Part shown: positions 19,655 through 30,286 of the stretch, one piece after another
How positions within the stretch are numbered: position 1 is the first letter of the stretch
How the letters are laid out: each line of letters starts with the position of its first letter
Assembly: GCA_937775205.1 (NCBI GenBank)
Contig: CALKBX010000005.1
Span: 333,087-397,086 of the forward strand
DNA from: an uncultured Verrucomicrobiae bacterium
GTDB taxonomy: Bacteria > Verrucomicrobiota > Verrucomicrobiia > Limisphaerales > UBA1100
Reading direction: 5' to 3'
Length of the DNA stretch: 64,000 bases
Program-made: the position numbers and the translations under genes
Notes under the pieces: model-generated
Database searches by the model: none
What the model saw: only the letters and a program-made list of their open reading frames with translations
What the model was told of the DNA's origin: nothing

Positions 19655-21001
19655 TTAGGCAATCAACCCCGTGGCGACTTTACCGCCTTTGGGGCCAGTG
19701 AGGCGGTGATGGCGGCCGGCGTGGTGGTAGCTGAGCCGGTTGTGCTCCAGCCCCAACAGGTGGAGGATGGTGGCGTGGAGATCGTGGAAATGAACTTTGC
19801 CATCGACCGCCGCCGAGCCGGTGTCGTTGGTGCGGCCGTGAATGTGGCCGCGTTTGGCACCGCCGCCGGCGAGCCAGAAGGTGAAGCCGCGGGCGTTGTG
19901 GCCGGTTTCGTTTTTGCCGTCGCCGGGGGTGAGGCCGGGCCGGCCGAATTCGCCGCCCCACACGACGAGCGTTTCATCGAGTAATCCGCGCGATTCGAGG
20001 TCGCCGAGCAGTGCGGCGATGGGGGCGTCGGTGGTTTCGCAGTTGGCGCGCAGATCGCGCCGATGCCATTTGTGCTGATCCCAACTGCCGTGGTTCACCT
20101 CGATGAACCGCACGCCGGCCTCGGCGAAGCGGCGGGCGAGCAGACATTGGCGGCCAAAATCAGTCGCGCGGCAGGTGCCAACCGTTTGCTTCACGCCCAC
20201 GCGGTATCGTTCGAGCGTGGCTTTGGATTCGGTGCTGAGGTCGAGCAACTTTGGCGCAATGGTTTGCATTCGGAATCCGAGTTCCATCGTTTCGATGATC
20301 GACTCAAGCTTGGCATCGTACGGCCGACTCGCGGCATGCTCTCGGTTGAGCGCCTGCACGAGGTCGAGTTGGCGGCGTTTGTCCGCGGATGAAAGATGCG
20401 TGCCGCCGATGTTCGGAATGCTGGCCTTGGAAAAATCTTCACCATTGATGCCGATCGGTGTGCCTTCGTAGGCCGGCGGCAGGAATGCGGCGGAGTAAGT
20501 GGAGGGCTTGGCGGTGTTGAGGCTGATGAGGCCCGGCAGATTTTGGTTTTCCGTGCCGAGGCCGTAGTTGATCCACGCGCCCATGCTCGGGCGGCGGCGG
20601 AGGCGTTCGCCGGTGTGCAGCTGCAAAAATGATTGCGCGTGGTTGCCGGTATCCGCGTGCATGCCGTTGATGACGCAGAGCTTGTCCGCGTGCTTCGCGG
20701 TCTCGGGCAGCAACTCGGAAATCCACAGGCCGCTGTCGCCGTGTCGTTTGAAATCAAACACCGATCCCGGATGTGCGGCGTTGGTCAGCTGCGGTTTGTA
20801 ATCAAATGTATCCATGTGCGCCGGGCCACCGGACATGCAAAGAAAAATCACGCGCTTGGCGCGAGCGGGCAGCGGCGGTGGCTTGGGTGCGAGCGGTTTT
20901 GCGGCTTCCGCCAACAAGGCCGACATCGCGAGGTAGCCAAAACCACACGAGGCCTGCCGAAGCATATCACGGCGCGAAACGGATGTGGGCTGTGCGTTCA
21001 T
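19655..21001 (-). CDS. DUF1501 domain protein (pair 2)
   Basis: A 448-residue DUF1501 member starting at ATG 21001 ([26 protein letters not shown]), with a twin-arginine-like SRRDML signal. Conserved blocks: [57 protein letters not shown]. The start codon shares its A with the PSD1 stop (TGATG), the same junction as in pair 1. An in-frame GTG-type extension to 21046 would overlap the PSD1 coding end and is less likely. Confidence 0.9.
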   Translation of the reverse strand: MNAQPTSVSRRDMLRQASCGFGYLAMSALLAEAAKPLAPKPPPLPARAKRVIFLCMSGGPAHMDTFDYKPQLTNAAHPGSVFDFKRHGDSGLWISELLPETAKHADKLCVINGMHADTGNHAQSFLQLHTGERLRRRPSMGAWINYGLGTENQNLPGLISLNTAKPSTYSAAFLPPAYEGTPIGINGEDFSKASIPNIGGTHLSSADKRRQLDLVQALNREHAASRPYDAKLESIIETMELGFRMQTIAPKLLDLSTESKATLERYRVGVKQTVGTCRATDFGRQCLLARRFAEAGVRFIEVNHGSWDQHKWHRRDLRANCETTDAPIAALLGDLESRGLLDETLVVWGGEFGRPGLTPGDGKNETGHNARGFTFWLAGGGAKRGHIHGRTNDTGSAAVDGKVHFHDLHATILHLLGLEHNRLSYHHAGRHHRLTGPKGGKVATGLIA

Positions 21002-23910
21002 CAATCGATGTACCGAAACTCCGAGGTCGTCAGTAGCGCCTGGCAAATGGTGGCCCAGGTTGACGTTTCGTTTCCAGGATTGCGTGTTTCAGTTTGCAAA
21101 GTGTTTACCAGTTTAATGACCCGTCGCGTTTCAGCCCGGCTGGGATTTCGCTGTAGCGCGCGGCGGAAGGCCCAGCGCACACGGCTGGCGGGATCGGCTC
21201 CGGCCTTGTCGAGCAGTTGGACGGCGAACCGGCGCGACTGCTTCACCACCATCTCGTTGTTCATCAAATACAACGCGCTGGTCGGTGCGGTGGTGACGTG
21301 GCGTTGGCCCATAGGTTTCACGCCGGTGGGCAGATCGAAGGCGGACAGCTCCGGCGGCGGTGCGTGGCGCAGGAGGCAAAGGTAAATGCTGCGGTGAGTG
21401 CTGGGGCGATGGATGACAGCCGATTCGCCGGGAGGCCAGTTGATCAGCACGTCGAGCTGGCTGACATCGGAGCCGTGGCGCGGGGCGCGGTTCAGCTGGC
21501 CGCTGGCGGCGAGGATGCTGTCGCGCACGCTTTCGGCATCGAGCCGGCGGCGGTGGTGGCGCGCGAGCCACCGGTTGTCGGGATCGGCCCGCACCTGCGC
21601 GGCGGTGGGTTGGCTGCCGAGTTGGTAGGTGCGGCTGAGGACGATAGCGCGGATGAGTTTTTTGACGGACCACTTTTCGGCTATGAACCGCTGCGCCAAA
21701 TGATCGAGCAATTCCGGATGTGTTGGGCGCGCGCCGTACACGCCAAAGTCATCGGGCGTGTCAACAATTGCCCGGCCGAAGAGGTGCAGCCAAACGCGGT
21801 TGACCATCACGCGTGCGGTGAGTGGATGCGACGGATGCGTGAGCCACTGCGCGAGTTGTCGGCGGCCGCTTTGTTTGGAGTCAATGCTCACCGCGTCGGC
21901 CATTTTCGTGGCTGAGAGAAACCCGCGCGGGACGGCCTCGCCGAGCTTGTTGGATTCACCGTTCTTGTTGATCTTGGCATCGGCTGGTTTTTTGCCCTCG
22001 CGTACGCCCATGGCCAGATTGCTCGGCGCGGGCTTGGGTGATTTTTGCGGCGCCAATTTTTTGCCACTGCCTTTGGGCCGGCCCGATGCGGTGTGCAACT
22101 GCAAAATCTCCGCGGGGTCGAGTGCACGTGGGAACAGCGCAAACTCCGCCATATTGCCCTCGAGGGTGAGGCTGAAATAGTCGTTGCGACCGCCAATGAA
22201 AATATCGCGCGCTCCCCGAGTGGTCACCGGCATTTCCGTCTTCAATTCCGACTCGGCATTTCCGTTGAGGTAAAGCGTTGCACGTTTGCCATCGCGGACA
22301 AATACCAGATGATTCCACGTGTTCGGCGGCACAATGGTTTTGCCTTTGATCGATACGCCGCCGTTGCCATTGAAGACAAACAGTTTTCCCGCGTGTGGAT
22401 TATTTTTGTAATTGCCGCCAATGCCCACCTGATCGCCGGGCGCACCGTTGGCACCCTTGGGGCCGCGTGAAAAAAGATAGGCCGTCACGGCCCGCGCGTT
22501 GTTCTCGAGATCATTGCGAAACCAAAACGAGACGGTGTACGCATCGACATTTTTTTTGAGCTGCCCCTCGAGCCAACCCCCGCCAAAAGCGCCGGCGTTG
22601 TCGGCGGAAAATTTAACGTCTTGTTTCACCGTGAACCCCTTCGGTGCGGACTGGAAATTCAGGTGCAACTCCGGTTTCAGAGTATCAATCGCCGTGTGAT
22701 AATTCTCGGCAAATTTCGGTACGCCGGCGGTGGCCGCCAATGTGGGGTCCGGCCTCGCGTCCTTGCGCGTCATTGTTTTAAGCTGATGCAACGCAGTGGC
22801 CGGTGCGGTGAGTTTTTCGTTGGCGGCTTTGCCCCAGAGGGTTTCGGTGCTGGTGAAGATTCCGGCCAACGCGTAGTAATCGCGCGTGGGGATGGGGTCG
22901 TGTTTGTGATCGTGGCAGCGCGCGCACGCCACGCTGAGGCCCATCACCGCGGTGCTCACCACGTTGATTTGGTCCGCCACCACGTCCATATCGAAATTTT
23001 GATTCATCGCCTTGGCCGGCTTGGATCCGATGGCGAGAAATCCGGTGGCCACGAGGTTGCGGTCGCGCTCGGTATCGCTCTTGGCCGGCAATAAATCTCC
23101 GGCAATTTGTTCGGTGAGAAAACGATCGTATGGTGTGTCGCGGTTGAACGCCTCGATCACGTAATCGCGATAGCGCCATGCGTGCGGGAAAGAGGCGTTA
23201 CGGCCAAGGCCGTCGTTGCCGTTGGATTCGCCAAAGCGCGCCAAATCCAGCCAATGCCGCCCCCAACGCTCGCCAAAATGCGGCGAAGCGAGCAGTTGAT
23301 CGACCAGTTTTTCGACCGCCTTCGGGCGATCATCCGCGCACTCTTTTCGGAACGCTTCCACCGCCTCAACTGTCGGCGGCAAACCGGTGAGGTCAACATA
23401 CATTCGCCGAATCAGCACCGTCGGCGTGGCGTCGTCCGCGGGCTTTAGTTTCTCCTGCGACAACCTCGCGAGCACAAACCGATCCAGCGGATCACGCGTC
23501 CAGCGGGAATTTTTGACGCGGGGGACAATCGGTTGGGAGATCGGCTGGAACGCCCAAAGCGAATCGTTGGTCTGCGGATCTGCCGCGACTGGCCACGGCG
23601 CACCGAGTTTTATCCAGCGCTCGAAGTCACGAATCACCTGTTCGGCCAGCGGTTTGTGGTGCGGTTTCTTTTCCGCCGCGCGCAGCATCGCCACAATCGC
23701 TGCCGCCTCGGCGACCGCCAACGGCGCATCGAGCTTCACCGTGTTGTTTGTTTTCGCCGAGTGGCATTCCAAACACTGTTTAACCAACACCGGCCGAATT
23801 TGCGTCTCAAAAAAATTGCGGTCTTTTGGCGAAATGCTCTCGGCATTCACAACCATCGCTTCATCAATCAGCAATGGAAGCAACAACAGGATGAACGTAC
23901 GTGAACTCAT
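21001..23910 (-). CDS. PSCyt1/DUF1549/DUF1553 protein with LamG-like domain (pair 2)
   Basis: A 969-residue secreted protein: signal peptide, cytochrome-like CLECH (Cys46-His50), DUF1549 ([17 protein letters not shown]), [11 protein letters not shown], a concanavalin A/LamG-like insert ([13 protein letters not shown] through [20 protein letters not shown], about residues 440-610), and DUF1553 ([20 protein letters not shown]). The LamG domain sits where pairs 1 and 3 carry discoidin-like domains, so the paralogues differ in their predicted glycan-binding module. Confidence 0.92.
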   Translation of the reverse strand: MSSRTFILLLLPLLIDEAMVVNAESISPKDRNFFETQIRPVLVKQCLECHSAKTNNTVKLDAPLAVAEAAAIVAMLRAAEKKPHHKPLAEQVIRDFERWIKLGAPWPVAADPQTNDSLWAFQPISQPIVPRVKNSRWTRDPLDRFVLARLSQEKLKPADDATPTVLIRRMYVDLTGLPPTVEAVEAFRKECADDRPKAVEKLVDQLLASPHFGERWGRHWLDLARFGESNGNDGLGRNASFPHAWRYRDYVIEAFNRDTPYDRFLTEQIAGDLLPAKSDTERDRNLVATGFLAIGSKPAKAMNQNFDMDVVADQINVVSTAVMGLSVACARCHDHKHDPIPTRDYYALAGIFTSTETLWGKAANEKLTAPATALHQLKTMTRKDARPDPTLAATAGVPKFAENYHTAIDTLKPELHLNFQSAPKGFTVKQDVKFSADNAGAFGGGWLEGQLKKNVDAYTVSFWFRNDLENNARAVTAYLFSRGPKGANGAPGDQVGIGGNYKNNPHAGKLFVFNGNGGVSIKGKTIVPPNTWNHLVFVRDGKRATLYLNGNAESELKTEMPVTTRGARDIFIGGRNDYFSLTLEGNMAEFALFPRALDPAEILQLHTASGRPKGSGKKLAPQKSPKPAPSNLAMGVREGKKPADAKINKNGESNKLGEAVPRGFLSATKMADAVSIDSKQSGRRQLAQWLTHPSHPLTARVMVNRVWLHLFGRAIVDTPDDFGVYGARPTHPELLDHLAQRFIAEKWSVKKLIRAIVLSRTYQLGSQPTAAQVRADPDNRWLARHHRRRLDAESVRDSILAASGQLNRAPRHGSDVSQLDVLINWPPGESAVIHRPSTHRSIYLCLLRHAPPPELSAFDLPTGVKPMGQRHVTTAPTSALYLMNNEMVVKQSRRFAVQLLDKAGADPASRVRWAFRRALQRNPSRAETRRVIKLVNTLQTETRNPGNETSTWATICQALLTTSEFRYID

Positions 23911-24004
23911 TTTTCCCGCCGCAGCGTAAGGATTTTAATGTGCTGGGTCAAAGCCGAAAGGAGGGGTCGGCAACCATAATGATTGGCGAGGGTATTCGAA
24001 TCCA

Positions 24005-24937
24005 TCAAACATCATCGATGGTTTTGATGCGTTTGGCCAAATCCCCCAGTTGATCCTCGGGGTCGAAGAGCAGCGGATAAAAATCGCCTTCCATTTTTTG
24101 GCCTTTGGGGAGCATGGGGAAATTGTTGGTGCCGGGGCTGTTCTCGCCTTCAAAATTCGAGGTCACCCCGTCGGCGAGCACGTTGATGACGGTGGCGCGG
24201 CGTGGGCGATTGGATTTATTTTCATACGAGCCGTGCATCATCAGTGGGTGATGAAAACTGCACTCGCCTTTTTTTAGCACGACGGGGCATTGGTTTTCGA
24301 AATCGGAAACCTGTTCCGGTGTGAGCACTTCGCGGACGGAATCCATGTCACCGGCGAGGCCGGTTTTTTCCAGCAAGCCCCATCGATGGCTGCGCGGGAT
24401 GTAATGCAGGCAGCCGTTTTCCTCGGTGGCATCGTCGAGCCCAATCCAGCAGGTGAGATGTGCCATCGGTTGGGTCCACGTCCAATACGAAAAATCCTGA
24501 TGCCACGCCACCACGCCGCCGTGTTTGGCGGGTTTGCTGAAAAGTTGGTCATGGAAAAGACGGAATTTTTTGCCCAACAACTGATACGCCGGCAACAGAA
24601 AGGCGGGGTTCCAAAGAATGTCGTGAAACGCCGGCCGAACTCGCCACGCGCCCAACGCGTGGAATAAAACCGAATCGGGGTCACCCGATTCGTTGCTGTG
24701 ATATTCGTAAAACAACTCGTGCCCCTCGTGATGGGGATCGGTCATCTCCGCCAACTCCGCTCGCAGCACACCAATCTGTTCGTCACTCAGCAGCCGAATG
24801 CCATTCACGAAACCGTGTTCCTTGAAATGAACGAGCTGCTCATCAGAAAGCAAATGGCGTTCCCAGTCCGCGGATTCCGTCGGCCGGGGGAAAAGGTCAG
24901 TGATCGGTTCGTGCTGTAACGCGAGGTCGTTGCTCAT
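24005..24937 (-). CDS. Phytanoyl-CoA dioxygenase (PhyH)-like Fe(II)/2-oxoglutarate oxygenase
   Basis: About 310 residues from ATG 24937 (MSNDLALQHEP); a Met 16 codons upstream is less convincing. The Fe(II) facial triad is visible as HQD in VVAWHQDFSYWTW and a distal His in PLMMHGSYENKS, followed by the Arg pair NRPRRATVINVL that would bind 2-oxoglutarate. DDATEENGCLHYIPRSHRWG is highly typical of PhyH proteins. Substrate unknown. It lies between DUF1553/DUF1501 pairs 2 and 3 on the same strand. Confidence 0.92.
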   Translation of the reverse strand: MSNDLALQHEPITDLFPRPTESADWERHLLSDEQLVHFKEHGFVNGIRLLSDEQIGVLRAELAEMTDPHHEGHELFYEYHSNESGDPDSVLFHALGAWRVRPAFHDILWNPAFLLPAYQLLGKKFRLFHDQLFSKPAKHGGVVAWHQDFSYWTWTQPMAHLTCWIGLDDATEENGCLHYIPRSHRWGLLEKTGLAGDMDSVREVLTPEQVSDFENQCPVVLKKGECSFHHPLMMHGSYENKSNRPRRATVINVLADGVTSNFEGENSPGTNNFPMLPKGQKMEGDFYPLLFDPEDQLGDLAKRIKTIDDV

Positions 24938-24977
24938 GGCTCGGCGGAAATTAACAGCGAACTGTCGTGGCGTCGAG

Positions 24978-26462
24978 TCAGGCAATCAGCTTTTCAATCA
25001 CATGCCCGTGCACGTCCGTCAATCGCCGGTCTATGCCGTTATGTGGGACGGTGAGGCGCTTGTGGTCGATGCCGAGGAGGTGGAGCATGGTGGCGTGAAG
25101 GTCGTAGACTTGCGTGGGGTTCGCGCGGTCGAGGGGTTTGTAGCCCCACTCGTCGCTTTCGCCGGCGATAGTCCCGCCACGGATGCCGCCGCCGCAGAGC
25201 CAGTTGGTGAACACATACGGGTTGTGGTCGCGGCCCTTGCTGCCTTGCGTGCTGGGCATGCGGCCGAACTCGGTGGTCCAGTGGATGATTGTGTCCTCGA
25301 GCAATCCGCGTTGTTTTAAATCTTGGATGAGCCCAGCGGCGCCGCGGGCCATGCCGAGGGCGAGCGGCGCGTGGTCGCGCTCAATGTCCTCGTGGCTGTC
25401 CCAGTTGCGGCGGGGGAAACTGTTGTCGTTGCCGGACCAAATTTGCACGAAGCGCACGCCGCGCTCAATGAGTCGCCGAGCCATCAAACATTTGCGGCCG
25501 AAATATTCTGTCTCCTCGGGCACGTTGATTTTGTCGGGATACTTTTTCTGCGTGCGGTCAAGACCGTAAAGCTTGAGCACGTGCGCGGGTTCCTTCGCGA
25601 TGTCGAGTGCCTCAGTGGCGGAGAGTTGAAGGCGCGCGGCGAGTTCGTAGGTTTTGATGCGCGCCTCGAGGCGGTCATCGCCCACGCGGCTTTTGGCGTA
25701 GCCTGCGTTGAGACGGTTGATGAGGTCGATGCCGGCGCGATGGCTTGCCTTCGTTACGAAGCCGACCTTGGGATGCAAATCGGGAATGGGATTTTCGCGT
25801 TGCGGAAAAATCGTGGTGCCCTGCGTGCTGGTGGGCAGAAACGCGCTGGCCCAATTCTTCGGGCCGTTGGAGGCGTACCCGCGATGGTCGGGCAACACGA
25901 CAAAAGTCGGCAGATTTTCATTCTCGCTACCCAGCGCGTAGCTTACCCACGCACCCATTCCTGGAAATCCCGGCCGCTGAAAACCCGTCGCCTGCAAGTA
26001 CGTGGCCTGACTGTGCACGCCGGTTTTGCCGACGAGATTATGCACAAACGCCATCTCATCCACCACCCCGCCCAACGGCGCGACGATGTCCGAGAGAAAT
26101 TTGCCCGACTGTCCGTAGCGGCGGAATTCAAATGGTGACCGCATCCACGGCCCGAGCCCATTTTGAAACGCCTCCACGTGCTCGCCGAAATCGCTCTTCT
26201 CCCCGTGATGCTTAATGAGCGCCGGCTTAAAATCAAACGTATCCAAATGACTCGCCGCCCCGCCCATGAAAAGTTGGATCACCCGCTTCGCTTTCGGCGG
26301 ATGATGCAACGTGCCACTGAGCATCCCGCTGCCGAGCAACGGCTCCCGTCCGAGCATCGAAGCCAACGCCAACCCGCCGAGGCCGCCGCCGGATCGCCAC
26401 AGGAAATCTCGACGGTTCGATGGAGCCTCGGCAGTTTTTTTATGGAACGGCGATGTGTTCAT
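24978..26462 (-). CDS. DUF1501 domain protein (pair 3)
   Basis: A 494-residue member starting at ATG 26462 (MNTSPFHKKTAEAPSNRRDF), with a twin-arginine-like NRRDFLWRSGGG signal. Conserved blocks: [61 protein letters not shown]. Here the start lies 4 nt after the PSD1 stop, unlike the overlapping junctions of pairs 1 and 2. It keeps the long central block with FGRKCLMARRLIERGVRFVQ shared by all three copies. Confidence 0.9.
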   Translation of the reverse strand: MNTSPFHKKTAEAPSNRRDFLWRSGGGLGGLALASMLGREPLLGSGMLSGTLHHPPKAKRVIQLFMGGAASHLDTFDFKPALIKHHGEKSDFGEHVEAFQNGLGPWMRSPFEFRRYGQSGKFLSDIVAPLGGVVDEMAFVHNLVGKTGVHSQATYLQATGFQRPGFPGMGAWVSYALGSENENLPTFVVLPDHRGYASNGPKNWASAFLPTSTQGTTIFPQRENPIPDLHPKVGFVTKASHRAGIDLINRLNAGYAKSRVGDDRLEARIKTYELAARLQLSATEALDIAKEPAHVLKLYGLDRTQKKYPDKINVPEETEYFGRKCLMARRLIERGVRFVQIWSGNDNSFPRRNWDSHEDIERDHAPLALGMARGAAGLIQDLKQRGLLEDTIIHWTTEFGRMPSTQGSKGRDHNPYVFTNWLCGGGIRGGTIAGESDEWGYKPLDRANPTQVYDLHATMLHLLGIDHKRLTVPHNGIDRRLTDVHGHVIEKLIA

Positions 26463-26466
26463 CCGG

Positions 26467-29388
26467 TTAATCCATGTACGTAAACTCACTCAAATTGAAG
26501 AGCACGCGGCAGAGGTTGGGGAGGCCGTGTTGTTGGGCATATTTTTCGAGGGCGGCCAATTCCGTTACGGTCGGCGGGCGGCCGGTGGTGAGTTGGTGGG
26601 CGCGGCGGATTTGGGCGCGGAGGGTTTTGGCTTCTTTTTGCAGACGCGCGGCGAAGCGGTTGGACATTTCGAGGGTGAACTTGTTATTTAATAGACTGAG
26701 GGCTTGGAGGGCGGTGAGGGTTTCGCCGCGCTGGGGGGTGCTTTGGCTGGAATCGGCGCAGTCGAAGGTGGTCATGAAGGGGTCCGGCTGGGAACGGACG
26801 ATGAAACGATACACCGAGCGGCGATGGCTCTTGGGATCGGCGGGGTCGAATTTGTGGTATTCGTAGTGCGGTGAGTGCGCCGTTTTTTCCAGAGCGAAAA
26901 GATAAAATCCGGGGCCGCCCATTTTTTTATTGAGCGCGCCGCTGGTGGCGAGGATCGAGTCACGCAGCTCCTCGGCCTCGAGGCGGCGGCGGTTCATGCG
27001 CCAGAGGTAGCGGTTGTTGGAATCAATCTCGGCGAATTGATTGTTGACGGTCGAAGTCTGTCGATAGGTGGCACTGGTGACGATCAACTTGTGCAAGTGC
27101 TTGAAGCTTCCGCCTGAATCGCGGAACTCCACCGCCAGCCAGTCGAGTAATTCTGGGTGACTTGGGAGAAGCCCCATTCGGCCGAAGTCATTGGGGGATC
27201 CCACAATGCCCTGACCGAAATGCCAGAGCCAAATTCGATTGGCAATGGAACGCCAGGTGAGCGGGTTGTCTTTGCGCGTGATCCATTTGGCCAGCGCGGA
27301 GCGCCGCGCGGATTCAGCATGATCTGTCGGCAGCTTGAATTCGAAATTTTCATCTTTAAAAATCGGCAACGTTCCCGGTCGCACATCACCGCGTGGTTCC
27401 TGAATATTACCGCGATGCAGCACCTTGATGTTGCGCGGTTTGCCTTGGGTAGGCTTGAAGTTGCCCTGCAGTTTGAAATCTGTCGCGGCAGCATAAACCA
27501 TCTGGCCCTGAGGGATGGACTTCAATTCCTTTGTGGCCGCGGCTATTTGACCCTGTAATTTTTTGCGGCGCGCCTGCCGTTCAGGCGTTTGAAGTTTAGC
27601 AGCAATTCTCTGCCGTTCGGCTTGTGCTTTTTGTAAGGCACCAATGGCTTTCACATCGGTGGCAATCGGAAAATTTCCATCCGTGAGATTGGTGCGCCGC
27701 CAGCGCACGGATGCCTCAATGGAATCCGGTGAACTGACTCTTGCCTTGAGCGCAAGGTTTTTGTCGGTGGCATCAAAAACTTCTAATTCGGCCAATGCTA
27801 AAATGTAGTCATTACTGCGGCGCGCGAGTTTAGTGGCCGTAACCCGCAGGAAGCGCGCTTTGGCTTTTGCCTCAAAACTGACAGGCGCAATATCCGGGTT
27901 GGGGAAGTCACCCTGTGTTTGGTCAAAGAGCCTAATGGCATTATTGAATTCGGCCGTGAGCGCAGCTTCCACCTTGAATCGCACGGGGAAACCGAAGCCT
28001 CCGCCGATGTTATTGAATTCATCATGGCAGGCGCGCAGCACCACGCGTTGCAGATCAAATGCCTGCCCTAGGTCAATCTGTACCCACTTGGTTGTGCCAG
28101 GAGATTTGACAATGGTACTGTGGTAGCCAAACTCCGGTCGTTTACTCTTCAGCTTGGCCTTCAGCCGTAGTCCGGCGATTTGCTTATCAAGCGAGGCCAG
28201 TTGCGGGCCCCCTTCTTTTTTGATTTTCGCTTCAATGGCGGCAAGTTGCTTGTTCAAATCCGAGATACGTTTGGTGAGGTTGGCTTTCTTTGTTGTAGTC
28301 TCAGGATTAACACCATAGGTGCGGTCAGCTCGGTCCACTGCGGCAAAAACTGACTGGAGGCTGTAGTAATGCTTCTGCGTGAAGGGATCAAACTTGTGAT
28401 CATGGCAGCGTGCGCACTGGATTGTGGTGCTGGTAAATGTGTTGATTGTATTGGACACCATTTCATCACGATCAATATGTCGCGCCACGCGACCATCGAT
28501 TTTGGACTCGGGCACCTCCACATGCCCGATGAAATCCCACGGGCCCGCAGCAATGAAGCCTAGCCCGAGGATGCCATCGGTCGTGCCGGGGAAGAGCGCA
28601 TCTCCCGCGATCTGTTCCTGTACAAAACGTGCGTAGGGTTTGTTTTCATTAAAGGATCGGATAATATAGTCGCGGTAGGGCCAGGCATTGGGTCGTAGCT
28701 TGTCCTTGTCGTACCCGCAGGTGTCAGCGTACTTCACCACATCCAACCAATGCCGGCCCCAGCGTTCGCCATACTGCGGCGAGGCCAGCAGTCGGTCGGC
28801 CAGTTGCTCAATGGCGGTGTTACGATCCTTTTGGGCAGCGGCTTTAAATGCCGCAATCTCAGTCGGTGTTGGGGGTAGTCCGGTGAGGTCGAAAGTGAGG
28901 CGCCGGATGAGGGCGAGCGCGTCGGCCTCGGGTGAGGGGTGCAGTCCGTGCTCGCGTTGCTTGGCGCGGATGAAATGGTCGATGGGATTGCGCGCCCATT
29001 TTTTTTCGCCGGCGGTTAGCTTGGGCAGTGGCGGGCGCCGCAGTGGTTTGAGTGACCAATGTTTCTCCCACTTCGCGCCTTGGGCGATCCATTGGCGGAG
29101 GGTGGTGATTTGCGCGGCGGAAAGCTTTTTGCCGCTCTTGGGCGGCGGCATTCGTTTTTCGGGGTCGATGTGGGAAATGCGTTTGAGTAAATCCCTCAAA
29201 ATCGGTCGTGCGGTTTGTTCAGTGTCCAGCCGCAGCTTGGCCTTGCGAGTGCTATCATCGGGTCCGTGGCAGACATAGCAGTTCGCCGCGAGGATAGGCC
29301 GCACATCGTGATCATACGACACCGCCGCCGGCAGCGTCATAGCCACGCAAGGCACCATCAACATCCAAAATCGCCTCGCGAACTTCAT
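26467..29388 (-). CDS. PSCyt1/DUF1549/DUF1553 protein with discoidin-like insert (pair 3)
   Basis: A 973-residue secreted protein. Signal peptide, CYVCHGPD (Cys37-His41), DUF1549 ([26 protein letters not shown]), [14 protein letters not shown], a short predicted coiled coil (TKRISDLNKQLAAIEAKIKK), a discoidin-like sugar-binding region (LGQAFDLQRVVLRACHDEFNNIGGGFGFPVRF), then DUF1553 (NRIWLWHFGQGIVGSPNDFG). It precedes and is probably co-transcribed with the DUF1501 gene of pair 3. Confidence 0.92.
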   Translation of the reverse strand: MKFARRFWMLMVPCVAMTLPAAVSYDHDVRPILAANCYVCHGPDDSTRKAKLRLDTEQTARPILRDLLKRISHIDPEKRMPPPKSGKKLSAAQITTLRQWIAQGAKWEKHWSLKPLRRPPLPKLTAGEKKWARNPIDHFIRAKQREHGLHPSPEADALALIRRLTFDLTGLPPTPTEIAAFKAAAQKDRNTAIEQLADRLLASPQYGERWGRHWLDVVKYADTCGYDKDKLRPNAWPYRDYIIRSFNENKPYARFVQEQIAGDALFPGTTDGILGLGFIAAGPWDFIGHVEVPESKIDGRVARHIDRDEMVSNTINTFTSTTIQCARCHDHKFDPFTQKHYYSLQSVFAAVDRADRTYGVNPETTTKKANLTKRISDLNKQLAAIEAKIKKEGGPQLASLDKQIAGLRLKAKLKSKRPEFGYHSTIVKSPGTTKWVQIDLGQAFDLQRVVLRACHDEFNNIGGGFGFPVRFKVEAALTAEFNNAIRLFDQTQGDFPNPDIAPVSFEAKAKARFLRVTATKLARRSNDYILALAELEVFDATDKNLALKARVSSPDSIEASVRWRRTNLTDGNFPIATDVKAIGALQKAQAERQRIAAKLQTPERQARRKKLQGQIAAATKELKSIPQGQMVYAAATDFKLQGNFKPTQGKPRNIKVLHRGNIQEPRGDVRPGTLPIFKDENFEFKLPTDHAESARRSALAKWITRKDNPLTWRSIANRIWLWHFGQGIVGSPNDFGRMGLLPSHPELLDWLAVEFRDSGGSFKHLHKLIVTSATYRQTSTVNNQFAEIDSNNRYLWRMNRRRLEAEELRDSILATSGALNKKMGGPGFYLFALEKTAHSPHYEYHKFDPADPKSHRRSVYRFIVRSQPDPFMTTFDCADSSQSTPQRGETLTALQALSLLNNKFTLEMSNRFAARLQKEAKTLRAQIRRAHQLTTGRPPTVTELAALEKYAQQHGLPNLCRVLFNLSEFTYMD

Positions 29389-29674
29389 CGCCGCGAGGAT
29401 AACAGTCCGTCATTGCTTGTCACTTATTTTTACTACACTTCGTCATAGGGCCAGTCGCGCATGGCGATGGCCACTTCCTCGCCCTACAGCACCTTTTCAA
29501 TCTACGTGAATGATGCGTCATCACTTCATGAATGGTGACCTGAGTATGCCTTCATTTGGTCAACAAATGTTAAATACACACCCATACCCATTGATAATGG
29601 CGCCGGTCATGAATTTTGAGGTGAAGGTCAAACAAGAAATCAAGGTGGGTGGTGGAGATTCAACAGCGCGGGCC

Positions 29675-30143
29675 TCAATCCTTGGCCCATTTGAGGAGGG
29701 CATGCATCAAGGTGACGTCAAAGGAATTGTGGTCGAGCACGGCTTGCCATTCGTCGCGGATGCTGGGGGCCACGATGGGTGCGGTGCAGTTCTTTCAAAA
29801 ACGCTTTCCATTTTCTAACCTCCAAACCAGTTTCCTTTGCCACTCCGAAAAAACCACAGGAAAACACCACGTGCTTCACCGGTCCCTCAATGCCGATCCG
29901 ATACCCCACCAATGCTGGCGGGCGGCAGCTTTGTTTTGCGTGAGGCTTGTAACCTTCGAAGTCGATGAACAGGCCGCGCTTCAATTGGTTTGGGGTGGGC
30001 AAGCGGCGGAAGGCGCGTTTGCGTTTTGGTTTGGATTTCCGCTCAAAATCGGATTTTTTTGTTTGTTTAGTCATTTTCCCCTTCCCGGGAGGAGCAAAAG
30101 GCGGCCCAAATGGCCTGGGAAACTGCTTTGCTCTGTTTGTCAT
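29675..30143 (-). pseudogene. Frameshifted short protein with a DxE nuclease-like motif
   Basis: Minus-strand frame from 30143 (or ATG 30074) begins with a very basic stretch, then RGLFIDFEGYKP and PPALVGYRIGIEGPVKHVVFSCGF. FIDFEG resembles exonuclease motif I (D-x-E) of RNase H-like/DEDD folds. After FLKELHRT, near 29795, the likely continuation is in another frame (VAPSIRDEWQAVLDHNSFDVTLMHALLKWAKD), ending at 29675. Rejoined it would be about 150 residues. A remnant of a larger RecB/RNase H-like nuclease is one possibility; family assignment is uncertain. Confidence 0.4.
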
Positions 30144-30147
30144 TGAA

Positions 30148-30157
30148 TGTCATAACC
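30148..30157 (+). promoter_or_regulatory. TGTCATAACC motif upstream of protease gene
   Basis: Exact 10-mer TGTCATAACC, about 130 nt before the protease start. The same 10-mer occurs before the ECF sigma gene (39566) and inverted just after it (40339-40348). A TGTCA-type -35 element is plausible for an ECF sigma factor, so this may be part of the regulon. No convincing -10 partner was found at the expected distance. Confidence 0.35.
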
Positions 30158-30286
30158 TGAAACCTTTTTTGGTAAACTTTCGTCCAACTGGTTTGAGGGT
30201 AGATTTGGGAAAATTTTCCTGAAATCTCCCTTGTGCCTTGATTGATTTGGGTGCAGTGTATAAAGAGCCGGAAGGGCTATATAGAT

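Larger units (their letters stand above)
29389..30286. other. Intergenic region with decayed coding sequence
   Basis: About 900 nt between pair 3 and the protease gene. At 29430-29490 the minus strand reads GEEVAIAMRDWPYDEV after an in-frame stop, which looks like the tail of a lost gene. From 29675 to 30143 lies a frameshifted nuclease-like fragment (separate entry). The 140 nt before the protease start hold a TGTCATAACC motif (separate entry). No RNA gene was recognised. Confidence 0.5.
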
